From contig JABUUT010000014.1 of the NCBI GenBank assembly GCA_021443045.1, positions 28,489 through 49,891 of the forward strand: DNA of 21,403 nucleotides, in the 5' to 3' direction. Each line of letters begins with the position of its first letter. The first letter of the stretch is position 1. The notes under the pieces were generated by a model. The model worked only from the letters and a program-made list of their open reading frames with translations. It searched no databases and was not told the DNA's origin. Origin of the DNA: Fibrobacteraceae bacterium (GTDB lineage Bacteria; Fibrobacterota; Fibrobacteria; Fibrobacterales; Fibrobacteraceae). Positions 14,269 to 21,268 of this stretch are shown here, piece by piece. The translations under genes were made by a program, and so were the position numbers.

Positions 14269-17049
14269 ATGAACTTTTCAAAATCCTATAAAGACTTATC
14301 ATCCGCTTGTGAAAAGCGGGTTCTTATTTTAGATGGTGCCTTTGGCACCATGGTACAGCGTCTGAATTTAACCGAAGAAGATTTTCGCGGAGAACTTTTT
14401 AAGGGTCATCCTGTGGAACTTAAGGGAAACAACGATGTTCTCAACTTGACAGCCCCCGAAAAAATAAAGAGTATTCATCGGGCCTACTTGGATGTTGGGG
14501 CCGACCTTATTGAAACCAACACTTTTAGCTCCACAAAAATAGGACAAGGGGAATACCAACTTCAAGAAAAAGCCTATGACTTGGCCAAGGCTGGGGCTCG
14601 CTGCGCTAAGGAAGCCATTGAAGAATACAACCAAAGCCGAGAGGCTATGGGGGAAAAACCCCGCCAGTGCTTTGCGGTGGGTTCCATTGGCCCCACTTCC
14701 AAAACGGCCAGCATGAGCCCCGATGTGAGCGACCCTGCGGCTCGTGCTGTTACATTCGCGGAACTGGTGGATGCCTATAAAGAACAGGTAGAAGGCCTTT
14801 TAGACGGCGGCGTAGATGTGCTTTTGGTGGAAACGGTTTTTGACACCCTGAACTGCAAGGCCGCCTTGTATGCCATTCAAAAAGTTTGCGACAGCCGGGG
14901 AGAGCTTTACCCCATAATGGTTTCGGGAACCATTACCGATGCTTCTGGCCGTCTGTTGGCCGGCCAAACTGCAAAAGCCTTTTGGCATAGCCTTTCTAGT
15001 TACCCCATTTTTAGCATTGGCTTTAACTGTGCTCTTGGAGCCAAAGACATGTTGCCCCACCTTCGTGATGTAAATGATGCTTTTGTTCGTGTAAGTGTGC
15101 ACCCTAACGCCGGGCTCCCCAATGAATTTGGTGGCTACGATGAAACTCCGGAGATGATGGCCCAGTGGATTGAGCAATATGCCGACGAAGGATTGGTGAA
15201 CATTGTGGGAGGGTGCTGTGGCACCTCGCCAGATACTATTAAAGCTTTTGCAAAGGTATTGGAAGGTCGCAAGCCTCGCTGTATTCCTCAGAATAAAAGA
15301 ACCCTTTTGCTATCGGGGCTGGACCCCATGGAGGTTTCTCCAGAAAGCCGCTTTGTGAATATTGGGGAACGGCTGAATATGGCAGGGTCTTTAAAATTTG
15401 CGCGCCTGATTCGAGAAAAAAATTGGACTGAGGCTATTAACATTGGCACTACCCAAGTTGAAAATGGGGCCCAGGTGATTGATGTGAACTTGGATGATGG
15501 CATGATTGATTCCAAGGCTACCATGACCTATTTTTTGAATTTGCTCATGGCCGAACCCAGTGTAGCTCGATGCCCCATTATGATAGACTCTTCCAAGTGG
15601 GATGTTCTGGTGGCTGGCATGGAATGTGTGCAGGGCAAGGGTATTGTGAATTCCATAAGCCTTAAGGAAGGTGAAGAACTTTTTCTTGCTAAAGCCAAGG
15701 AAATCCGTCGCCACGGATTTGCCGTGGTTTGCATGGCCTTTGATGAAAAGGGGCAAGCCACCAGCTATGAGCGCCGAACTCAGGTAATTGAAAGGATGTA
15801 CAGACTGTTGGTTGACAAGCTGGATTTTCCTCCAGAAGATATATTGTTCGACCCAAACATTCTTACCATTGGAACTGGCATGGAAGAACATTCCAATTAC
15901 GCCAAGGATTTTATTGAAACAATAAAGTTTATAAAGAAAAACCTTCCCTACGCCCATATTGTGGGCGGCGTGAGCAATTTGAGCTTTGCCTTTAAGGGAA
16001 ATAATGCCATTCGCGAAAGTATGCATTCTTGCTTCTTGTACCATGCAGGAAAATCGGGAATGGATTTTGGCATTGTGAATGCTGCGGCATTGCCTGTTTA
16101 CGAAGATATTCCTTCAGAAGAACGAGAACTTATAGAGAACCTGATTTTTAACAGGTCTCCTGAAGCAACAGATAAACTTTTAACCTATGCCGAAACGGTA
16201 AAAGGGAGAAAAAATGATGTTGCCGGAAATGCGGATGCTTTAAAATGGCGTGAAGAACCAGTGGAAGAGCGGATTCGCTATGCCATGGTTAAAGGCTTTG
16301 ACCAGTTTGTTGAACAAGACGTGGAAGAATTGCGGGTAAAAATTGGGGAGCCGGTAAAAGTGATTGAAGGCCCTCTGATGGATGGCATGAACAAGGTGGG
16401 GGAACTGTTTGGGGAAGGAAAGTTGTTTTTGCCCCAGGTGGTAAAAAGTGCCCGAGTAATGAAGCGAGCGGTTTCGGTGCTATTGCCTTACATTGAAGCT
16501 GAGAAGAAGGGTCGTTCCAGCAAGTCGGGAAAGGTGGTTATTGCTACGGTGAAGGGTGATGTTCACGATATTGGAAAAAATATTGTGAGTGTGGTGCTGG
16601 CATGTAACAACTATGAAGTTATTGATTTGGGCGTGCTGGTTCCCTGCGAACAGATTGTGGAAACGGTACTTAAAGAAAAACCCGATATGGTTGGGCTAAG
16701 TGGCCTTATTACGCCTAGTTTAGATGAAATGACTCGCGTGGCCAAAGAATTTAAGAGGGTTGGTATTGATGTTCCTCTGATGATTGGTGGTGCTGCTACA
16801 TCGGCTACCCATACCGCAGTAAAAATTGCTCCCGAGGCTTTGGGTCCTGTAATTTGGACCGCCGATGCGGGCCGAAGTGCCACCGTGGCTGATGCTTTAA
16901 CCAATAGAGCCAAACGCGAAAATTTTTTGGCCGATTTGAAAGCCTCTCAAGAAAAACTCCGTGTGGCTCATGAAGGGGCGGCTGCCAGTGATTCTAATGC
17001 CAAGGTTAGTTTGGAAGAGGCCCGTTCTCGGGGAGAACAGCTGTTCTAA
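14269..17049 (+). CDS. metH: Cobalamin-dependent methionine synthase without a reactivation domain
   Basis: The 926-residue enzyme transfers methyl from 5-methyltetrahydrofolate to homocysteine through B12. The homocysteine-binding domain (about 1-335) starts with ILDGAFGTMVQ and has the zinc cysteines C254 (FNCALG), C316 and C317 (GGCCGT). The pterin-binding domain (about 360-640) has VNIGERLNMAGS, VENGAQVIDVNLDDGMID and DPNILTIGTG. A cap domain (about 655-745) precedes the B12 domain with GDVHDIGKN (764-769; H766 is the cobalt ligand) and GLSGLITPSLDEM. The protein ends at LEEARSRGEQLF, where the linker to the AdoMet-binding reactivation domain would begin; E. coli MetH is about 300 residues longer. 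No remnant of that domain follows the stop. Other lineages encode it separately, so this form may be active with a detached partner. No B12 riboswitch precedes the gene; upstream is a lipoprotein gene 9 bp away. Confidence 0.95.
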   Translation: MNFSKSYKDLSSACEKRVLILDGAFGTMVQRLNLTEEDFRGELFKGHPVELKGNNDVLNLTAPEKIKSIHRAYLDVGADLIETNTFSSTKIGQGEYQLQEKAYDLAKAGARCAKEAIEEYNQSREAMGEKPRQCFAVGSIGPTSKTASMSPDVSDPAARAVTFAELVDAYKEQVEGLLDGGVDVLLVETVFDTLNCKAALYAIQKVCDSRGELYPIMVSGTITDASGRLLAGQTAKAFWHSLSSYPIFSIGFNCALGAKDMLPHLRDVNDAFVRVSVHPNAGLPNEFGGYDETPEMMAQWIEQYADEGLVNIVGGCCGTSPDTIKAFAKVLEGRKPRCIPQNKRTLLLSGLDPMEVSPESRFVNIGERLNMAGSLKFARLIREKNWTEAINIGTTQVENGAQVIDVNLDDGMIDSKATMTYFLNLLMAEPSVARCPIMIDSSKWDVLVAGMECVQGKGIVNSISLKEGEELFLAKAKEIRRHGFAVVCMAFDEKGQATSYERRTQVIERMYRLLVDKLDFPPEDILFDPNILTIGTGMEEHSNYAKDFIETIKFIKKNLPYAHIVGGVSNLSFAFKGNNAIRESMHSCFLYHAGKSGMDFGIVNAAALPVYEDIPSEERELIENLIFNRSPEATDKLLTYAETVKGRKNDVAGNADALKWREEPVEERIRYAMVKGFDQFVEQDVEELRVKIGEPVKVIEGPLMDGMNKVGELFGEGKLFLPQVVKSARVMKRAVSVLLPYIEAEKKGRSSKSGKVVIATVKGDVHDIGKNIVSVVLACNNYEVIDLGVLVPCEQIVETVLKEKPDMVGLSGLITPSLDEMTRVAKEFKRVGIDVPLMIGGAATSATHTAVKIAPEALGPVIWTADAGRSATVADALTNRAKRENFLADLKASQEKLRVAHEGAAASDSNAKVSLEEARSRGEQLF

Positions 17050-17303
17050 ATGGACGAAGGAATTGGTTGGTGCATGGCGATGAGGGGCGGCGTAAACGCC
17101 TAGAGGTATGAGTTATCAGCGGTTAGCTATCAGCATTCAGTCGTCAGCGGTCAGCAAAGTTTTCATCTGTCACCCTGGAGCCGTTAGGCAATAGGGTCCA
17201 AAGCGGTTGTCAGTTATCAGTTTTCAGTGGTTGGTAATAAATAGACGAAAGAACGGTGTTTCACACCTATAGACGAAAAAGGTTAGACTTAAGGAATGAT
17301 TCA

Positions 17304-17337
17304 CTGGATCCTTCAGGGCTACGCCCTTCAGGATGAC
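17304..17337. repeat. Dispersed repeat copy with internal hairpin
   Basis: The copy starts CTGGATCCTTCAGGGC and ends GCCCTTCAGGATGAC. AGGGC and GCCCT pair around TAC. It matches a diverged inverted copy at 17169-17200 (GTCACCCTG...AGGGTCCA) and an expanded direct copy at 17373-17458 (CTGGATTC...AGGATGAC). Confidence 0.6.
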
Positions 17338-17405
17338 TTGCCATTAATCATTAATAATTGATACCACATTCCCTGGATTCTTCCCCTATCCCCTATCGCT
17401 GCGCT

Positions 17406-17453
17406 CCAGGGCTAAAGGCCGCTCCAGGGTCCAGGGCTAAAGGCAGCTCCAGG
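17406..17453. repeat. Tandem 23-bp duplication inside the expanded repeat
   Basis: A 23-bp unit beginning CCAGGGCTAAAGGC and ending GCTCCAGG occurs at 17406-17428 and again at 17431-17453. There is one difference (C to A at the 15th base) and the two copies are separated by GT. Confidence 0.8.
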
Positions 17454-17513
17454 ATGACTCCGCAAGGTGAACAATTTTGACTCATATTGACACCCTCTTT
17501 CGTCTAATCCCTC

Positions 17514-20500
17514 TTATTGCCAACTGTTGATAAATCCCATGCTAATGGCGAATTTAATCCTTGTGGGAGCCATATCTTTAGGAATGACTGGCAAATCGAT
17601 GGGGTCCAATTTGTAGCCCCCATTTAGGTTGTCGTCTTCCCCAATGCGTGAAAGGGCCCTGGCAAAGGTTAGTGAAATATCGAGCGGAACGTTGTAGAAA
17701 ATTTTATTGGACATTCTAAAAGAAAGCCCTACATCCCGGTCCCAAAAATTATGGTTGGTTAATTTATCTTTGTCAAACCACTTTGTGTCCCAGGCGGCAC
17801 CCATTTGTGCAAACAAGTCTATGTAAAAACTGCGGGTGCCAAAAATCCAGAAATTGTGCCGCCAGTCGTCGTAGATGGGGAACAAGTAGTGGGCTTCGGC
17901 CACAAAGGTTTTTGTGCCAGAGCGGGTGTAAGATTCACTGCTGCGCAGATAGGGGTATCCTTCCAAGAAAATGGGGGAGTAGTAGTAGGAATCTAGAGTG
18001 TCTTCTTTAGCATCGGTGTCCCAGTTAAGTATGCCAGAGAGTTTGGCTCCACCAGCAAGGCGCGCTCCAGTAAAGGGGCTTTGAAGGCTTCCGTAAAGGT
18101 TAATGCCTACCTGGTTAATTTTAAAGTTGCGGTACTTGGGTTTAATAGAGCCACTTTCGGTGATGTAGAAACTTTCGGCAAAGGTTCCTGGACGGTACAA
18201 GTCGGAGTTTATATATTGATAATAAAGAAGAGCTCCGTTTCCTTGGCCGCTAATGTTGGAGGCTTCTTCGGAAGGGTTGTCTCCGTAAAGTCCGAGGGCA
18301 ACCAAGGCGGAAATTTTCTTTTGGTATTCCCATGAAAATTGGTCTTCGTACAAGTTAAATTCAGCCCAGTCGTACCCAAGAGCTACTTGCAGAGTATCGA
18401 TAGATTTAAAAATACTGTATCCGGCAGTGCCTATAATGGCTTGCATGGGAATAGCGTAGTGGCTCATGCCAAGACTGTCGCCATCGTGGGCCGCCACATC
18501 TTCGTAACGCACTGTATCTTTGCTGGTGTAGTTGGCATAGGTATAGGTAAACCCTAAGTCAATGGGGGTGCTTTTGTTTAGCCAGCTTACAAAAAATTCT
18601 TTTTCTTGCTTAGGGTTTAACCCTTCGCTGTTGATGTAGTCAAAACCATTTCCGATTTCTAGAACAAAACCCATTTGCAAACTATTCTTTTTTAATGGAT
18701 CCGAAAGAAGTACTGCAAGGCCGGCTTTTGTCTTAACTTTTCCATCGCCAAACACCGTAAGATCTGGGGCGTTTTCATTAAAAGAAAGAATGGGTACAAA
18801 TAAAGGAACCGTGGGAATGGGTTTGTAATTTTTTTCGATGCCGGCAAATTCAATGTCGTTGTATTCCAAATTTTTGTGAATAGGTTCTGGAAGTACGCCT
18901 TTTAGTTGAATGGGCTCTATGTTTACTATTTTAATTTGTATAAGACTATCTCTTGAGACAATCTGCATTTGGGGCTTGCATAAAATAGAGTCTTTTGTGA
19001 GGCTATCTGTGGCTAGACTGTCGGTGGTCAGAGAGTCTGTTGCAAGGGAATTGGCGGCAAGAGTATCTGTAGTGAGAGCGTCTGTAGGTTGGGTACTTGG
19101 TTGAGGTTCCGGGCAGACTGTGTAAGTAGTGTCTGTTATTTTGATGGTGCTGTCTTTTACCCCTATTCCTTTTTCGTAGTCTACGTATGGCATTTTGTAT
19201 AGAGAGAATCCATCCTTGTCGTAGGCTGTAAAAAACAGGGTGTCATGGGCCATAACGGGAGTGAAGGCTCCGCCCACCACATTGGTGAGAGGGTAGGTTA
19301 CTCCGGTGGTCAAGTTTTTTTGGAACAAGTTAAAAATGCCATTTTGGTTGCTAGCGTATATAATGCGCTCGTTGTCAATCCAGTTTACATCCCGCTCATC
19401 CAGGTTGGTGGCGGCCTTGTTGTCTGTAATCACTTTAAAATTGGAACCGTCGCTGTTGATAACGGCAATGCCTCGCTGTACATCGTCAAAAAAGCCAAAG
19501 GCAATGCGCTTTCCATCGGGGCTAAATTTGGGGCTGTAGATGTTGTAGTATAGGTAATTTTTTTCGGGTACAAAAATGTCGACGGGTTCTTCTGCTACAT
19601 AATCTTTTAATGAAGCTTCGGGCATTTTTACTTTGCTTAGCACAAAGCGGGTGGAGGCGTTTTCCCGGCGAACAAAAACAATGGATGTACCCTGTTTGTC
19701 AAAGGTGGGGTAAACGGCGTCGGCCAGGTAGGTTGCGGAAATTTGGTTCTTGTTGGTGTCGCTTATGGCAATGTCAAAGTGGGCGTGGCCGTTTTTGTCG
19801 CGGTTCTGGTAAGAAACGTAAGCCAGGAATGGGCCTCGAGTGCTGTCTTCAAAAACGTCAATGCCCTTGTCGAACCAGGGCTTTTTGGTGGTAAAGCCAG
19901 ACTTGGCGTAGTCGGCAATATCAATGGTTCCTTCAAAGTCGAGAATTACAAGGCTATCTTCTTTTGACTTTTCATCTTTGATGGAATCCAGGGTGATTGG
20001 CATTTTAAAAACCTTGCCATCAAACCAGGGGCCTCCAAAGTTTGAAATGCCGTACACATATTTGCCAGCCACCACGGGAAAATCTTGATAGAAGGCATCG
20101 GTGGTGAGTTTGGACCCTTCCACTAAATTTCCCAATGATTCTTTTTGAGCCTTGTAGTGCTCTGTGATTTCTTTTTTCCATTCCTCATAAAGTTTTTTTT
20201 CGCTAATGCCCAAAACTTTCTGGATGGCCCCATCTAGGGTAACGCGGTAGGGCTTTGAAAGTTCCCTCCAAATTTTGGGGAGTGCTTCGTCGCCATATTT
20301 TTGGGTAATGTAGCGCACCAGTGCAAAACCTTGGTTGTAGGGGCCTAACTCGGCTAGTAGGGAATTGTCGGAAAAATCGTGCATGTATTCTAGAGTAAGC
20401 AGACTATCGTTTAATGCGGCTGTGCGAAGAAGCATATCCCGATGGCTGTCCCAACTGTCAAAACCCATGCGGGAAGATTCATATTGGGTGGTACCCTCGG

Positions 20501-21026
20501 CAAGCCACAATGGCTGCATGGTAAAAGGCACCATGGTCATAAAGTCGCTGGTGGTGCGTTCGTTGTAGTAGTCAATGTATGAGGCTTGAAGGCCGTACAA
20601 ACTTGGTGGCAACTTGCTTCCACTTTCGATGCTTACCAAGTGGCTAAATTCGTGGGTAACCACATCGGTAAGCCAGGAGTGGCTGCTGCGAACTTTAAAG
20701 TCCCAGTTAGACAAAAACAGGTTGATGCCATTTTCTGAGGGAATGGCGCTGCCGTTGGAATAGAGTGCGTTAGTGATTACTGCGTTAACTCTGCCGGGCA
20801 ATGGCTTGTAGCGGCTTACTACAGAATCGTATACGGCTTCGGCGTAGGAAGAAACTTTGGAGGCGTGGTCGGTGTATTCGGCAGGATATATAAACTGAAA
20901 ATGTTCCGTATCGGCCTTTTTCCATTGTACATCACTTTGGTTGCCGTAAAAACCAGCAGCAAAAACATTGCTCACAAAAATAGAGGCAACAACACCAAAT
21001 GCAAACTTTTTAAAATAGTTATACAA
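17514..21026 (-). CDS. Exported HExxH peptidase fused to a beta-propeller and a C-terminal barrel-like domain
   Basis: The 1170-residue product begins with TTG at 21024-21026; a stop lies 9 codons upstream in frame and no ATG is available. AGGA sits about 10 nt upstream. The signal peptide is 1-24 (VSNVFAA). Residues of about 35-300 form a gluzincin-like metallopeptidase: HEFSH (125-129) supplies two zinc histidines and E126, and the glutamate of WLAEGTTQYES (E177) is the likely third ligand, as in Peptidase_MA-like families. Residues of about 300-640 have propeller/TolB-like blades (SPKFSPDGKRIAFGFFDD, ISNFGGPWFDGKVFK). A low-complexity linker of TDSL units follows at about 646-680. The rest (about 730-1170) alternates amphipathic strands like an outer-membrane barrel (FTYTYANY, LFAQMGAAWDTKWF, LSFRMSNKIF). 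It may act on surface proteins, with propeller and barrel for docking and anchoring. The substrate is unknown. Confidence 0.8.
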   Translation of the reverse strand: MYNYFKKFAFGVVASIFVSNVFAAGFYGNQSDVQWKKADTEHFQFIYPAEYTDHASKVSSYAEAVYDSVVSRYKPLPGRVNAVITNALYSNGSAIPSENGINLFLSNWDFKVRSSHSWLTDVVTHEFSHLVSIESGSKLPPSLYGLQASYIDYYNERTTSDFMTMVPFTMQPLWLAEGTTQYESSRMGFDSWDSHRDMLLRTAALNDSLLTLEYMHDFSDNSLLAELGPYNQGFALVRYITQKYGDEALPKIWRELSKPYRVTLDGAIQKVLGISEKKLYEEWKKEITEHYKAQKESLGNLVEGSKLTTDAFYQDFPVVAGKYVYGISNFGGPWFDGKVFKMPITLDSIKDEKSKEDSLVILDFEGTIDIADYAKSGFTTKKPWFDKGIDVFEDSTRGPFLAYVSYQNRDKNGHAHFDIAISDTNKNQISATYLADAVYPTFDKQGTSIVFVRRENASTRFVLSKVKMPEASLKDYVAEEPVDIFVPEKNYLYYNIYSPKFSPDGKRIAFGFFDDVQRGIAVINSDGSNFKVITDNKAATNLDERDVNWIDNERIIYASNQNGIFNLFQKNLTTGVTYPLTNVVGGAFTPVMAHDTLFFTAYDKDGFSLYKMPYVDYEKGIGVKDSTIKITDTTYTVCPEPQPSTQPTDALTTDTLAANSLATDSLTTDSLATDSLTKDSILCKPQMQIVSRDSLIQIKIVNIEPIQLKGVLPEPIHKNLEYNDIEFAGIEKNYKPIPTVPLFVPILSFNENAPDLTVFGDGKVKTKAGLAVLLSDPLKKNSLQMGFVLEIGNGFDYINSEGLNPKQEKEFFVSWLNKSTPIDLGFTYTYANYTSKDTVRYEDVAAHDGDSLGMSHYAIPMQAIIGTAGYSIFKSIDTLQVALGYDWAEFNLYEDQFSWEYQKKISALVALGLYGDNPSEEASNISGQGNGALLYYQYINSDLYRPGTFAESFYITESGSIKPKYRNFKINQVGINLYGSLQSPFTGARLAGGAKLSGILNWDTDAKEDTLDSYYYSPIFLEGYPYLRSSESYTRSGTKTFVAEAHYLFPIYDDWRHNFWIFGTRSFYIDLFAQMGAAWDTKWFDKDKLTNHNFWDRDVGLSFRMSNKIFYNVPLDISLTFARALSRIGEDDNLNGGYKLDPIDLPVIPKDMAPTRIKFAISMGFINSWQ
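18988..19090 (-). repeat. TDSL-type tandem repeat coding region
   Basis: Within the peptidase gene about 34 codons encode near-repeats such as LATDSLTTDSLATDSLTKDS, preceded by TDALTTDTLAANS. The unit is five residues, (L)(A/T)TDS, so the DNA repeats with a period of 15 bp and synonymous variation. It probably forms a flexible linker between the propeller and the barrel. Comparable TDSL units occur in the larger PEGA protein. Confidence 0.8.
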
Positions 21027-21084
21027 AATGAAAATTCCTAAATGTAAATTCTAGGATAATATAAAAAATAACATTGGTGGAAGC

Positions 21085-21162
21085 ATGGATGCAGATAGCC
21101 TGAAAACTGCTGTTTATTCCATTAATCAACTTTTTCCGAATGATACAATTTGTATCATTTAG
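21085..21162 (+). CDS. Possible 25-residue ORF, perhaps a gene remnant
   Basis: An ATG at 21085 preceded by GGTGGAAGC (a usable Shine-Dalgarno) opens 25 codons that begin MDADSLKTAV and end NDTICII before TAG. The composition looks protein-like, yet the last third coincides with the palindrome at 21139-21159, so overlap with a regulatory site or chance is possible. It may be a small peptide, the 5' end of a lost gene, or not translated. Confidence 0.22.
   Translation: MDADSLKTAVYSINQLFPNDTICII
21139..21159. promoter_or_regulatory. Perfect 21-bp palindrome, possible operator
   Basis: AATGATACAA (21139-21148), one central T, then TTGTATCATT (21150-21159) form a perfect inverted repeat with no T-run of terminator type directly after it. 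The right half-site TTGTATCATT recurs exactly at 21221-21230, 71 bp further on and about 40 bp before the TIGR02147-like start. The symmetry and repeated half-site suggest a binding site for a dimeric regulator. Confidence 0.5.
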
Positions 21163-21268
21163 TTTAAATTTCTTTTTTTATTTGAATTAAAATGCTAAAA
21201 TTTGTAAAAAATTAAAGCTTTTGTATCATTTGTTATTGTTTTTTTCTTTTGTGATATACATTTAGAGT

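Larger units (their letters stand above)
17242..17506. repeat. 265-bp segment bounded by 11-bp inverted repeats
   Basis: TAGACGAAAGA at 17242-17252 and its exact complement TCTTTCGTCTA at 17496-17506 enclose the segment. A third copy with one change lies inside the left end (TAGACGAAAAA, 17270-17280), and between the two left copies GGTGTTTCACACC (17255-17267) forms a 5-bp hairpin. The enclosed DNA contains the CTGGATCC...GGATGAC repeats. This could be a short non-autonomous element or just local repeat clustering. No target-site duplication is evident. Confidence 0.45.
17050..17513. repeat. Repeat-filled intergenic region between metH and the peptidase gene
   Basis: No gene is seen in these 464 bp. 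Two TCAG-rich blocks (17111-17155 and 17203-17235) consist of short units such as TTATCAGC and TCAGT. Three copies of a dispersed family with ends CTGGATCC/GGATGAC or their complement lie at 17169-17200, 17304-17337 and 17373-17458. The motif TAGACGAAAGA occurs at 17242-17252, with a variant at 17270-17280 and a perfect inverted copy at 17496-17506. The genes on either side converge, so the region has no promoter duty that can be seen. No clear terminator with a T-run was found. Confidence 0.75.

Noticed and set aside
15391..16044. A 217-codon minus-strand open frame inside metH
   Set aside because: It is antisense to conserved pterin-binding domain codons and has no recognisable protein features.
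17047..17104. A frameshift hiding the MetH reactivation domain
   Set aside because: The frame after the stop is only a few codons long (MDEGIGWCMAM...) before another stop, and the DNA then turns into repeats. No domain-like sequence was found.
17111..17235. TCAG repeats as a possible CRISPR array
   Set aside because: The units are short and variable, with no constant repeat of 25-35 bases and no unique spacers.
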